This document shows, piece after piece, positions 8,309 to 16,986 of a DNA stretch of 44,444 nucleotides. The position numbers were made by a program, and so were the translations under genes. A model generated the notes under the pieces. That model ran no database searches and had not been told where the DNA came from. It was given only the letters and a program-made list of their open reading frames with translations. How positions within the stretch are numbered: position 1 is the first letter of the stretch; the number at the start of each line of letters is the position of its first letter. The stretch is from positions 1-44,444 of the forward strand of contig DASPJN010000032.1 in NCBI GenBank assembly GCA_035628595.1. The letters run 5' to 3'. The stretch is from Chryseosolibacter sp035628595 (GTDB lineage Bacteria > Bacteroidota > Bacteroidia > Cytophagales > Cyclobacteriaceae).

Positions 8309-9096
8309 AAGAGCTTACAGCTTACCAACACGGTCTTATTTTTGACGAAAATTAAAAAACCCGAGAGCATGAAAAAAGAATCGACAGCTATTCCTTCCAG
8401 TCGTTCACCGAGTATTTCTTCAACACACACATCGCCCTCTCCATCTAATACCAACAAATAATTAGCCAAACTATTGCCTGTCAGATAATAAGAAATGATG
8501 ACATACTCTTTGAATTCAAGGTATTCAATGACGTCAGAAGGTTCGAATCCAAATTTTACTTTGAGAAATGAATAGACAGTTTCAAAATTGGACGTCCCGC
8601 GCGTATAGCGGTGCGGCGTCATCACCTGCGTTTCGATTGAGCTTTCTCCAACAGGCAGCGTATCACTACTATCGCCGTCGGTCTTTTTAACCTGGATTTT
8701 CCTCGATAGCCGGGAGTCAAAACCATGTACTGCATTCGCGGTAAGTGTCAGAAATGAAAGGTTGTTTCTGAACCATAAAATTCTCTGATCCCTGAAGTTG
8801 TAGGCCATCAGGCTTTTGTTCTCGGGATTTTGCGGATTTGTATAAACGGTGAAGTAAAGTACATCGTCACCAGATGCGGTTAACGAAATCCACCAGCTTT
8901 CCTCAAATGTTATATTGCGCCAAAGAAAATTCTCAGCTTGCAGGTCGATAGCGCTGAATCGTACCTGCTTATTTGCCTGGTTACGTTCTTCGATAAAAAT
9001 AATGTTTCCCAAAGGGTGCGCGATGATCTGCCAGATAACCTCATCAAACTGCCATGATGCTGAAGAGAGTTTTTGATGGGACTTTTTCGCTGACAA
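8305..9096 (-). CDS. DUF4905 family protein
   Basis: A 263-residue protein resembling DUF4905, a Bacteroidota family of unknown function. There is no obvious signal peptide. The sequence begins with WQFDEVIWQIIAHPLGN and continues with repeated strands of about 40 residues holding W-x-N or W-F-R turns, suggesting a small beta-propeller. The predicted start is TTG at 9094-9096; no ATG lies nearby in frame. It overlaps the LysM gene by 4 bases and is transcribed away from the NfeD gene, only 34 bases away. The family call is from memory of the sequence pattern, so it is moderately certain; that a protein is made is well supported by the 4-base overlap and the long frame. Confidence 0.75.
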   Translation of the reverse strand: MSAKKSHQKLSSASWQFDEVIWQIIAHPLGNIIFIEERNQANKQVRFSAIDLQAENFLWRNITFEESWWISLTASGDDVLYFTVYTNPQNPENKSLMAYNFRDQRILWFRNNLSFLTLTANAVHGFDSRLSRKIQVKKTDGDSSDTLPVGESSIETQVMTPHRYTRGTSNFETVYSFLKVKFGFEPSDVIEYLEFKEYVIISYYLTGNSLANYLLVLDGEGDVCVEEILGERLEGIAVDSFFMLSGFLIFVKNKTVLVSCKLL

Positions 9097-9130
9097 CAGA
9101 TTTTATAGATTTATAGTAACGTCCGAAGGT

Positions 9131-10459
9131 ATGAAAAAAGTGTTCCTCATCTTGTTTTTCGCTTTTTGTTTCGGCGCAGCCAATGCGCAGGAAAAGAAAA
9201 TAATGGTCATGGAGATCAAAAGCGAAATTGATCCTCCCATGAAACGATATGTGCAGCTTGCGCTTATGAACGCCAGGTCGATAAAGGCTGACCTTGTGAT
9301 CATTGAAATGGATACATATGGTGGCGTTCTCACCGATGCCAAGGAAATTGTCGATCTGATCATGAACTTCAAGACGCCGGTTTGGGTGTTCATCAATTCG
9401 GATGCTGCGTCTGCCGGAGCCCTGATCTCAATTGCTTGTGACAGCATTTACATGGCACCAGGCGCGACTATTGGAGCTGCGACTGTGGTTGACGCTTCAG
9501 GCGAAAGAGCGCCTGATAAATATCAATCGTACATGCGGTCGATTATGCGGGCTACTGCTGAAGAAAATGGAAGAGACCCAAAAATTGCTGAAGGCATGGT
9601 GGACGAAGCTGTTGATCTTCCCGAGATCAAAACAGCAGGCCAGGTCATCACATTTTCAACATCCGAGGCGTTGAAGTACGGGTATTGTGAAGCGAAAGTG
9701 GAAAGCATCGAGGAGATCCTGCGAAGAAATAATCTGGCCGACGCGAAAATAGAACGATTCACGCTTGGCGCAGCAGATTCGATCATTGCATTCTTTTTAA
9801 ATCCATTCATCTCCGGATTACTGATACTTTGCATCATTGGTGGTATTTACTTCGAAATGCAGACACCCGGTATTGGTTTCGCAGGGCTTGCCGCTCTCGT
9901 TGCACTTGTGCTATACCTCGTTCCGTATTACCTGAACGGGCTTGCGGCAAACTGGGAAATCATCGCGTTTTTTATTGGCATCGTCCTCATCGCCCTTGAA
10001 GTTTTTGTGATACCAGGCTTCGGCATTGCAGGAATATTTGGAATTGTGCTGGTAGTCGGATCGCTCGTGCTGATCATGCTGAACAATGATGCCTTCGATT
10101 TTCAATTTGTGAGAGCAAACGACATTTCGTACGCCCTGGCTGCCGCGTTGAGTGGCCTGCTCGGCGGAGGCATTCTGCTACTCGTTCTCGGATCAAAACT
10201 TCATAACACAAGATTTTACAGTAAAGTAGCGCTGACCACAACACAGAACAGTAGCAATGGCTACAATGTGAATCCTGCAAGGGGCACGATGATCGGAAAG
10301 AAAGGTGTAAGCTTTACTGTATTACGGCCAAGTGGGAAGGTGATCATCGACGACAAGATCTATGATGCCTATACGCGCGGTGACTATATTGAGAAGGGTA
10401 CTGGCATCGAAGTACTCGGCGAAGATGGAACGACGCTAAAAGTCAAAATCTCAGAATAG
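9131..10459 (+). CDS. NfeD-family membrane-bound serine protease (long, ClpP-class type)
   Basis: A 442-residue protein with a signal peptide (1-20, ending AANAQ), an N-terminal ClpP-like protease domain, four to five membrane segments (about 218-350) and a C-terminal NfeD OB-fold (about 375-442). The catalytic Ser is probably residue 94 in DAASAGALIS and the general base Lys130 in RAPDKYQSYMR, matching the Ser-Lys dyad of long NfeD proteases such as PH1510-N. The domain order and length fit the family. Known partners are SPFH proteins (stomatin/flotillin-like), but none is adjacent here. Function is membrane protein quality control or microdomain maintenance by family knowledge. The ATG lies 34 bases from the divergent DUF4905 gene. 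Confidence 0.92.
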   Translation: MKKVFLILFFAFCFGAANAQEKKIMVMEIKSEIDPPMKRYVQLALMNARSIKADLVIIEMDTYGGVLTDAKEIVDLIMNFKTPVWVFINSDAASAGALISIACDSIYMAPGATIGAATVVDASGERAPDKYQSYMRSIMRATAEENGRDPKIAEGMVDEAVDLPEIKTAGQVITFSTSEALKYGYCEAKVESIEEILRRNNLADAKIERFTLGAADSIIAFFLNPFISGLLILCIIGGIYFEMQTPGIGFAGLAALVALVLYLVPYYLNGLAANWEIIAFFIGIVLIALEVFVIPGFGIAGIFGIVLVVGSLVLIMLNNDAFDFQFVRANDISYALAAALSGLLGGGILLLVLGSKLHNTRFYSKVALTTTQNSSNGYNVNPARGTMIGKKGVSFTVLRPSGKVIIDDKIYDAYTRGDYIEKGTGIEVLGEDGTTLKVKISE

Positions 10460-10497
10460 GTTCGCATTTATTTACTTTTTGTTTTAATAAGAAAATT

Positions 10498-11241
10498 GTG
10501 ACAAGAATTGTAGGCCTCATACCAGCGCGTTTTGCATCCACACGTTTCCCAGGCAAACCTTTAGTTGACATTCAGGGAAAGAGCATGATTCAGCGCGTGT
10601 ATGAACAGGCCAAAAAATCAAACTTACTTTCGTCAGTTATCGTCGCAACGGATGACACCCGCATCTTCGATCATGTAAAAAGTTTTGGTGGTGACGTGTG
10701 TATGACATCGGCAGATCATCCAAGCGGTACGGACCGTTGCGCCGAAGTTGTCGAAAAAATGAAACTGATTTGTGATGCCGTTGTAAACATACAAGGCGAT
10801 GAACCTTTCATCAACCCGGCGCAGATTGATCTGCTTTGTTCATGTTTCACTGATCCCCGCACGGAACTCGCAACGCTGATAAAAAAAATTGAAAATGAAG
10901 ATATCCTCTTCAGTGAGAATACCCCGAAGGTGATTGTTGATGGTGATCATTTCGCTATATATTTCTCGAGGCAAACCATTCCGTTTTTTCGTGGGGTTCC
11001 AAAGCAAGAATGGCTAAAGAAAGTAACGTACTATCAGCATATCGGAATTTACGGTTACCGAACTGATGCCTTAAGGAAGATTACGCACCTTGCTCCTTCA
11101 TCACTGGAGAAAGCTGAGTCATTGGAGCAATTGCGATGGATAGAAAATGGTTTCAGGATTAAAACCGCCGTGACTGAATTTGAGACGATTGCAATCGATA
11201 CGCCTGAGGATCTCAAAAAAATAATGACGTTTCAACGATGA
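10498..11241 (+). CDS. kdsB: 3-deoxy-manno-octulosonate cytidylyltransferase (CMP-KDO synthetase)
   Basis: A 247-residue cytoplasmic enzyme that activates KDO with CTP to CMP-KDO for lipopolysaccharide inner core synthesis. The N-terminal nucleotide-binding motif GLIPARFASTRFPGKPL, the central NIQGDEPFI with its metal-binding Asp, and the YQHIGIYGYR segment are all typical of KdsB. The start is GTG at 10498, giving the normal family N-terminus (ITRIVGLIPAR-like). It lies 38 bases after the NfeD gene and overlaps the next gene by 4 bases. Its presence shows a Gram-negative cell with KDO-containing LPS. No kdsA or other LPS gene is adjacent. Confidence 0.96.
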   Translation: MTRIVGLIPARFASTRFPGKPLVDIQGKSMIQRVYEQAKKSNLLSSVIVATDDTRIFDHVKSFGGDVCMTSADHPSGTDRCAEVVEKMKLICDAVVNIQGDEPFINPAQIDLLCSCFTDPRTELATLIKKIENEDILFSENTPKVIVDGDHFAIYFSRQTIPFFRGVPKQEWLKKVTYYQHIGIYGYRTDALRKITHLAPSSLEKAESLEQLRWIENGFRIKTAVTEFETIAIDTPEDLKKIMTFQR

Positions 11242-11972
11242 CTTGCCCCAACTGCCACTCGCCAAACACTGAAACGAAATTTTGTCCCTCGTGCGGACAA
11301 CAATCCGAAGTTCATCGCTTATCGGTTTCGCATTTAATGCATGAACTCAATCATGCACTCACGCACACCGATAAAGGCTTTCTCCTGTTGATGAAGGATC
11401 TCGTTTTACGTCCGGGCCATGTAGCGAAGGAATACATCGAGGGAAAAAGGAAAAAATATTTCAACCCGCTGACTTTCCTTGTCATTACCAGTGCGATCGC
11501 AGCATACCTCTCCTATAAGGCTGGCTATTATCAGGCTTTCATTGGGCCTAACGGTAAAGCGCATAGGGTATATATGGAATCAATGGAATTAATGATCGAA
11601 AATTCAAAGTTGTTTGAACTGATTCTCATATTCCCATTAATTGCACTTTTCTCCTGGATCTTATTCCGCAGAAAAACATACAATTTCGCCGAGAACGCTG
11701 TACTGGCAGCGTTCATTCTCGGGGAAATGAATCTTGTAAAAGTGTGTATAGGGTTACCACTCTTCCTTCTATCAGGCCTCAGTGTTCAGACGATAGATAA
11801 AGTCTTTCACGTCATTATACTGGTTTATTTTGTGATCGCTTTCCGGCAATTTTTCCAGCAAAATATTTTCATCACGATCATTAAAACGGTTCTGCTGACG
11901 CTGGGATATATTGCAGGTTATTGGATCGCTATTATTTCATTTGTGATGATCAAAAACCTAATTCTGCACTAA
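11238..11972 (+). CDS. DUF3667 membrane protein with N-terminal zinc ribbon
   Basis: A 244-residue protein. It opens with a zinc-ribbon (CPNC at 3-6 and CPSC at 16-19), followed by an amphipathic stretch with LVLRPGHVAKEYIEGKRKKYFNPLTF, the hallmark of DUF3667, and then about five membrane segments (roughly 75-95, 130-150, 155-205 and 212-240). Function is unknown; the ribbon faces the cytoplasm and the rest lies in the inner membrane by inference. The ATG overlaps the kdsB stop by 4 bases, so they are translated together. Its last 15 bases overlap the 3' end of the convergent hydrolase gene. Confidence 0.9.
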   Translation: MTCPNCHSPNTETKFCPSCGQQSEVHRLSVSHLMHELNHALTHTDKGFLLLMKDLVLRPGHVAKEYIEGKRKKYFNPLTFLVITSAIAAYLSYKAGYYQAFIGPNGKAHRVYMESMELMIENSKLFELILIFPLIALFSWILFRRKTYNFAENAVLAAFILGEMNLVKVCIGLPLFLLSGLSVQTIDKVFHVIILVYFVIAFRQFFQQNIFITIIKTVLLTLGYIAGYWIAIISFVMIKNLILH

Positions 11973-12977
11973 TATCATCCCAGTTGGTTTTATCGCAAGT
12001 TTTTGTGTGGCAAATTCTCTGATCTCCCTGTATACGGACTCGACATCTTTTGAAACAAGTGAACCACCGATCACGTGTGCGCCTGCCGTTGGTATGGCTT
12101 TCGCCACTTTCATATCTGCCGGCGTTGAAAGACGGTCGTGCATCTCCAGCATCGCGCTGACTTTCACTTCCGGATCCTGTTCATCTTCGTTCTTATAATA
12201 GTAAAGCGTCAACGTTGGCTGATGAATACGTTCAAATGTGCTGTTTGTCATTGTTGTCTCGACAAGCTCCTGCAATTCGACGACTGACTCAAGACGATAC
12301 TTATTGTTCCAGTATTGTGATTTTTCATTATTTGCTCCTGTCTCACGATACTTCCCTCCCATCACCATGCGTGCAATGTGCAAGCCCCACGGATCATTTA
12401 ATAGAAAAGCAGCAGGGTTATTAATGGCGATGTTCGGGGAAAGATTTATCAATGCGTGAACCTTATCGGGATATTCGGCCGCGAGTTTCAACGCAACCGT
12501 TCCGCCCGTAGACGTGCTCATCAGGATCACTTTTTTACCAAGATTGTTTCCAATGGCAAGCGCCTGTTTTGCGCTTTCCCAGATTCGATCTGCTGTAAAG
12601 TACAATAAGCTTTCAGTCGTGTCGATACCATGATCAGCAAGACGTGAGAGATAAAGATTACATCCAAATTCCCGGGCAAAACGGATATGAACAGGATCTC
12701 CTTCTTTCTGGCTTGCGGAAAATCCGTGCAGGTAAACAATAGCAAATTCTGTTTTGGTATGAGCGCTATCGGCCCAAACTATTCTCGCATGATTATCAGG
12801 CTTAAGATTATGGCGGGATTCGTTTTCCGTAACAAGATTCTCCAGATCAACAGAGCCAGCCGAGACGTGGGGTAAAGCAGTGTTATATCGCGGCTTCTCT
12901 GGCGTTGACCCTACGAAATAAATTGCTGCTATTAGTATGAAAGGAAATGTGATTCTAACTGATCTGCGGAGGCTCAT
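11958..12977 (-). CDS. Alpha/beta hydrolase, membrane-anchored
   Basis: A 339-residue protein with an N-terminal hydrophobic anchor (about 10-22) and an alpha/beta-hydrolase core. The oxyanion strand is YLHGFSAS (82-89), the nucleophile elbow is STSTG with Ser156 the likely nucleophile, and GAHVIGG near residue 300 likely supplies the catalytic His. A substrate cannot be named; esterase or monoacylglycerol-lipase-like activity is possible. The elbow has Ser where most relatives have the first Gly. It lies 40 bases downstream of the TPR kinase gene on the same strand and may be co-transcribed. Its 3' end overlaps the convergent DUF3667 gene by 15 bases. The start is ATG at 12975-12977. Confidence 0.88.
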   Translation of the reverse strand: MSLRRSVRITFPFILIAAIYFVGSTPEKPRYNTALPHVSAGSVDLENLVTENESRHNLKPDNHARIVWADSAHTKTEFAIVYLHGFSASQKEGDPVHIRFAREFGCNLYLSRLADHGIDTTESLLYFTADRIWESAKQALAIGNNLGKKVILMSTSTGGTVALKLAAEYPDKVHALINLSPNIAINNPAAFLLNDPWGLHIARMVMGGKYRETGANNEKSQYWNNKYRLESVVELQELVETTMTNSTFERIHQPTLTLYYYKNEDEQDPEVKVSAMLEMHDRLSTPADMKVAKAIPTAGAHVIGGSLVSKDVESVYREIREFATQKLAIKPTGMILVQN

Positions 12978-13017
12978 AAAAAAAGATTTCCTCTAATTTA
13001 TGGAAGTTTCTCCAAAC

Positions 13018-14934
13018 TTAAGCCGGCACGGATACGTCCGCTGCTGCGAAGGAAATCGTGAAACTTGTCCCTTTATCAAGTTCGCTCGTTACACGAATCG
13101 CTCCGTTATTCGTCTCGATAAATTCTTTTGTAAGAAGTAAGCCAATCCCGACGCCTTTTTCCTTATTCGTACCTGGCCGGGTAAAATGTGTTTGTGCATC
13201 AAACAATTTGTCTATATCCTCGCTACTCATCCCAATCCCCGAATCTTCTATCGTGATCTCATAAGTATTATCGACTAGAATCGCGTAGATAACTACACGA
13301 CCGCCGGTTGGGTTAAACTTAATTGCATTTGCAAGCAGATTGCGGATAACAGATCCGAGGTGATTTCTGTCGACGTGGATAAAAACATTGTCGTCTACAT
13401 GATTGATAAGTTCAATTCGCTTCGACGCTGCGTTCTCCCGAAAGAGCTTGAATTTCTCCTCCACGATCTGTCTAACGTTAACATTTGAAGGGAAGGGCTG
13501 AAGTCCCTTGAGTTGTGTTTGCGCCCACATCAGTAAGTTATCCAGATCGGCATGTACGGTGTCGAGATTGCGCTTTAGCACGATTGTGATGTTGACAAAC
13601 TCCTGCTGCGTTAAGCCGGCAGTGCCTACCAGCTCCATCAATGCCTTAAGACTGGAAAGTGGACTTCTAAGATCGTGGCTGATCACAGAAAAAAGTTTAT
13701 CCTTCGTTGCATTCAGATATCGAAGCTGCTGTGCCTGTCGTTCAATTGCATCATTTTTTTCTTCGAGACGGCGTTTCGATATCCATGTATAGCGGTAGTT
13801 ATACACAAGCACTAAAGCCAATAGAATCAAAAGCGAAATACATCCTGTGTAAAAATACATCCATGCGCGCTGACTTTTGATTTCGCCCGTATGTGCCTGT
13901 GCTTCCGCGGTGAGAACATCTATCTGTGCCTGTTTTAATTCACTTTCAAACTTACTTTGTAAGAGCGCAATTTGCTGCTCCTGCTGTTTATTGTGCAATG
14001 AATCGTGCAGCTTGAGGTATCTTGACTGAAAGTCGTATGCGCGTGCTATATCATTTTTATACTTGTAGCTTTCTGACAATGCCTTATACGTCTGCGCAAG
14101 CAACTCTTTGTAGCTGAATTTTAAAGTCAATGAATGGTTGTCATGCAGGTAAGTCAGTGCTTTGTCGAATTCTCCAATCTGATTATGCACGACACCAACC
14201 CGGTTGAGAATTGACGAGTAAAGGTATGCATGCTTTTCGTCGCTAACGAGATTTAAGCCTTTGTGATAATTGTCAAGGGAACGTTTAAAATCGCCTTTGA
14301 GGACATCTATGTCGCCGAGGCAACGAAGTGCATATGCGTACAGGTAATCGTCTTGAACGTGTTTGGAAACTTCTAATGATCTTTTCATGTAGAATTCAGC
14401 TGAATCGACATTCGCGAGCTGGATATACCCATAAGAAATGTTGCTAAGACAACGCATCATCCCTCTAGAATCGCCATGACGAACATTGATGTTGTAGGCA
14501 CGTTTCATGTTATCAATCCCAATGCTGAACTGATTGTGTTCATAATAAACCACCGCCATCGTTATAAGCGCGCGGCCAGCACCTGGTTCATTGCCTATTT
14601 TATTGTATATCCGCAACGCCCGGATGGATTGATCGTAGGCCTTACCATATTCACCCTTTCTATAAAAAACCCAGCCCGAATGTTCCAGCGCCTGCGCAAT
14701 ACCAAACTCATAGTTCAAAACCATAGCCAGCTTTAAGGCTTCGTCTGCCAGTTTCTCTGCCTTTTTGATTTCGGTATTTCTGATGTCGGAAACGAGCTCA
14801 TTCAGCAACCACACTTTCGTGGTGTCGGCGGGAACAGAGTTGACGAGGCTTTCAAGACTATCGATTCTGCTCCGCTGAGCATGTGCTGTGAGGACAGAAA
14901 TCAATATCAAAAAAGAGAGGAACCTGAATTGCAC
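13018..14934 (-). CDS. TPR sensor histidine kinase
   Basis: A 638-residue membrane kinase. A signal peptide (1-19, ending TAHAQ) leads to a periplasmic region of about six TPR units (about 55-300) and a coiled coil (about 310-350), then one membrane segment (about 355-378). The HisKA domain carries the phospho-acceptor His420 in VISHDLRSPLSSLKAL, and the HATPase domain has N-box NLLANAIKFN, G1 DSGIGMS and G2 GVGIGL. The start is GTG at 14932-14934; the codon immediately upstream in frame is a stop (TGA), so no earlier start exists. No response regulator is adjacent, so the partner is encoded elsewhere. The hydrolase gene 40 bases downstream may share its transcript. Confidence 0.93.
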   Translation of the reverse strand: MQFRFLSFLILISVLTAHAQRSRIDSLESLVNSVPADTTKVWLLNELVSDIRNTEIKKAEKLADEALKLAMVLNYEFGIAQALEHSGWVFYRKGEYGKAYDQSIRALRIYNKIGNEPGAGRALITMAVVYYEHNQFSIGIDNMKRAYNINVRHGDSRGMMRCLSNISYGYIQLANVDSAEFYMKRSLEVSKHVQDDYLYAYALRCLGDIDVLKGDFKRSLDNYHKGLNLVSDEKHAYLYSSILNRVGVVHNQIGEFDKALTYLHDNHSLTLKFSYKELLAQTYKALSESYKYKNDIARAYDFQSRYLKLHDSLHNKQQEQQIALLQSKFESELKQAQIDVLTAEAQAHTGEIKSQRAWMYFYTGCISLLILLALVLVYNYRYTWISKRRLEEKNDAIERQAQQLRYLNATKDKLFSVISHDLRSPLSSLKALMELVGTAGLTQQEFVNITIVLKRNLDTVHADLDNLLMWAQTQLKGLQPFPSNVNVRQIVEEKFKLFRENAASKRIELINHVDDNVFIHVDRNHLGSVIRNLLANAIKFNPTGGRVVIYAILVDNTYEITIEDSGIGMSSEDIDKLFDAQTHFTRPGTNKEKGVGIGLLLTKEFIETNNGAIRVTSELDKGTSFTISFAAADVSVPA

Positions 14935-15036
14935 TCACGTTGGGGGTTAGAAATGCAACTACGAGATTAGCCGTAGCAATTACCATTCAAAAACTGATAA
15001 AAACCTACATACAGCTTACGCGGAGAATTCCGTCAT

Positions 15037-15723
15037 CTACGCCTTTAATAATGTAAGGAACTGCTTGAGGTCACGCTCTTTCGACAGATTGAGGCGATGC
15101 GACTTCAAAATAGCACGTGCTTTTTGCTCATAGCTTCCTAGTTTTGGCAATATCTTTCTTGTGGATAGCCTGCACGAAATCAGATCATTTCCGTTGGCCA
15201 GATACAGATGCTCGCGAAGCATTTTACGGTTATCACGTGAGCCAACATCCATGGCTACATTATAATTTGCCGGAAGTATCTCGATGTAGAGATGCTTTAC
15301 AACCTTCATACTGCTTGTGGTATCAGTAATAACAACACCTGAGATTGGTGTGCCGTCTATTGAATAGTTAGCGCCATTTTCAACAACGTCATGCCCCTGC
15401 AAAGCGCCCGTCATTATGACCTTATTTACGTCGCGAAGGTTTACATACTTGATAGAATTTTCACTTTTGACTTCTATCAGTTCCTGTTCAATCTCGATCC
15501 GAATCGATAACGGAGGAAGTCTATGCTTGTTGCGCAGAATGATTTGTCCGGGTAGCCACGATTCTGTCAGGTATGAGGAACCCAATGTCTTTGGTGAAGC
15601 GAGCGGGATCTCGGTTTTCCAGTTAGAAGCATTCCCGGTTATCGTCAGCGGATTAAACTCGGTTGTAAATTGTGCTTTGCAAATTGTGACTGAGAAAATA
15701 AGAAGTAATAGTGTCTGTTTCAT
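15037..15723 (-). CDS. Secreted protein of unknown function, beta-rich
   Basis: A 228-residue protein not assigned to a named family. The chosen start (ATG 15721-15723) gives a standard signal peptide, MKQTLLLLIFSVTICKAQ. A start at 15750 is possible in frame but falls inside the terminator hairpin at 15741-15768 and spoils the signal peptide. The body has a repeated Bacteroidota pattern: SYLTESWLPGQIILRNKHRL, then IRIEIEQELIEVK and NLRDVNKVIMTG, i.e. a set of beta strands seen in many periplasmic proteins of unknown role. The C-terminal 50 residues are basic (RLNLSKERDLKQFL). It lies downstream of the SusC/SusD operon but after its terminator, so it is probably a separate transcript. Confidence 0.8.
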   Translation of the reverse strand: MKQTLLLLIFSVTICKAQFTTEFNPLTITGNASNWKTEIPLASPKTLGSSYLTESWLPGQIILRNKHRLPPLSIRIEIEQELIEVKSENSIKYVNLRDVNKVIMTGALQGHDVVENGANYSIDGTPISGVVITDTTSSMKVVKHLYIEILPANYNVAMDVGSRDNRKMLREHLYLANGNDLISCRLSTRKILPKLGSYEQKARAILKSHRLNLSKERDLKQFLTLLKA

Positions 15724-15734
15724 ATTTGTTTCAG

Positions 15735-15768
15735 AAAAAAAATGAGCCACACTTCCGCGTGGCTCATT
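15735..15768 (-). terminator. Rho-independent terminator of the SusC/SusD operon
   Basis: A perfect 10-base-pair stem (AATGAGCCAC at 15741-15750 with GTGGCTCATT at 15759-15768) has an 8-base loop. On the minus strand it is followed by a run of Ts (complement of 15735-15742). It begins 16 bases after the Lipid_bd gene stop and would end the operon transcribed from 21673 downwards. Confidence 0.9.
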
Positions 15769-15783
15769 AAGAAATTCTACCTG

Positions 15784-16284
15784 TTAATGTTCGTCTTCGG
15801 TGTATCCTGTTCGGGCATGGCCTGCAATAACATATTGTGTGCCCGGATCCCAATCAAACTCAACCTCAAAGTAGATACTATCTACTTGCACACCTGAACT
15901 TGACCGCCCTACGTCCGGAAGAATTTTGCCATTCTTAATAATGACCTCTCCGTCAGTGTACCGTTCGAGTACGGGTTCGTCGCCATTTGTAAACGAAAGG
16001 TTGCTAGCGTTAACGGCTACTTTTGCACGAAGCTCTGCAACGTCTCCGAAATCATCTACAAAGATTGAATCCGCTGAATTGGAAGCTGTGCTAGATGTAA
16101 GCATACGGAAATATCCGACATGGTATACGTCAACGAGTTCGCCGGATCCGTCATCGGCCAGCAGATGTACCCACCACTCATTGGACATTTCCATCAAAGG
16201 ATTTTCACCCGGCTCAATCTCGTTCTCGCAGGAAGAGAGAAACAACAGTGATGCACCTAGAATTAAAAAATATAATTTTTTCAT
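15784..16284 (-). CDS. Lipid_bd family lipoprotein (SusCD-associated)
   Basis: A 166-residue lipoprotein with lipobox Cys19 (LFLSSCE). The mature part begins with EMSNEWWVHLLADDG and continues with alternating strands ending in an EFDWDPGTQYVIAGHARTGY segment, the pattern of the Lipid_bd (PF12888) family, annotated as a lipid-binding putative hydrolase in Bacteroidota. Such genes occur next to SusC/SusD pairs together with Ig-like lipoproteins. It follows the Ig-like gene by 11 bases and is the last gene before the terminator. A ligand is unknown; surface or outer-membrane location is inferred from the operon. Confidence 0.82.
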   Translation of the reverse strand: MKKLYFLILGASLLFLSSCENEIEPGENPLMEMSNEWWVHLLADDGSGELVDVYHVGYFRMLTSSTASNSADSIFVDDFGDVAELRAKVAVNASNLSFTNGDEPVLERYTDGEVIIKNGKILPDVGRSSSGVQVDSIYFEVEFDWDPGTQYVIAGHARTGYTEDEH

Positions 16285-16295
16285 AATTGATTCAT

Positions 16296-16979
16296 TTAAT
16301 CTTTAACCCATGTCTTGATTGTATAGAACGGATCAGCTGGATCATCCAGAAAAATTCCAAAGGCCAGATCTGCGGCAACGGGCGATGCCGCGACCAGGTC
16401 GCCAGGAAAATGCACGTCCTCTCCCTGACTAACATCAAATGTTAACTTTGCGTACATAGGCAAACCAAATGGTGAATTTGGATCCGGTTCGATCGTTCCG
16501 GTGCCGTCCGCATTAATCAGAAAACGAACTGGAATATCAAGCGCTGTATGCGCATACAAATCAGAAGCTGAATAAACGCCATCCGCAAGCTTTGTGATCG
16601 TCATAACCTGAGTGCCATTAGTGGAAGTCCAGCCTCCTTCTAAGTCAAGTGTAGGCAGATTTTCCTCAAGCACAACAACAAGTCGGGTGGCAGTACCCGG
16701 GTAGCCGTCCTGGTTAATCGCAGAGTAGGTAATCGGATAGAAGCCTGGCGCGGAGGTATCGACGGTACCCGAAGTTGTAAATTCAATAGCTTCGCCTCCT
16801 TCTGTTACTGTTATCCCAGGTTCCGAATAAACATCACCTACATGATATGTAACCACATCACCATTTACCATTTCGAAAGTCGGATAGTATGTGATCCTGG
16901 ACAGCCCTTCTGTTTCAAGGTCATTGTTACAACCAAAAAAGACTGTAGCAATTACTAAGTATAATAAGATTTTTTTCAT
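16296..16979 (-). CDS. Ig-like domain lipoprotein (DUF5011/BT_2262-like), SusCD-associated
   Basis: A 227-residue lipoprotein with lipobox Cys17 (TVFFGCNND). Residues about 24-105 form an Ig-like/DUF5011 domain with TYHVGDVYSEPGITVTEGG and the sequence DTSAPGFYPITYSA, typical of cell-surface beta-sandwich domains. The second half (about 110-227) has a threonine- and aspartate-rich beta pattern seen in BT_2262-like proteins. It lies 7 bases after the SusD gene and 11 bases before the Lipid_bd gene, so all are one operon. A role as a surface accessory glycan- or peptide-binding lipoprotein is inference; the substrate cannot be read from sequence. Confidence 0.8.
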   Translation of the reverse strand: MKKILLYLVIATVFFGCNNDLETEGLSRITYYPTFEMVNGDVVTYHVGDVYSEPGITVTEGGEAIEFTTSGTVDTSAPGFYPITYSAINQDGYPGTATRLVVVLEENLPTLDLEGGWTSTNGTQVMTITKLADGVYSASDLYAHTALDIPVRFLINADGTGTIEPDPNSPFGLPMYAKLTFDVSQGEDVHFPGDLVAASPVAADLAFGIFLDDPADPFYTIKTWVKD

Positions 16980-16986
16980 GATCAGT

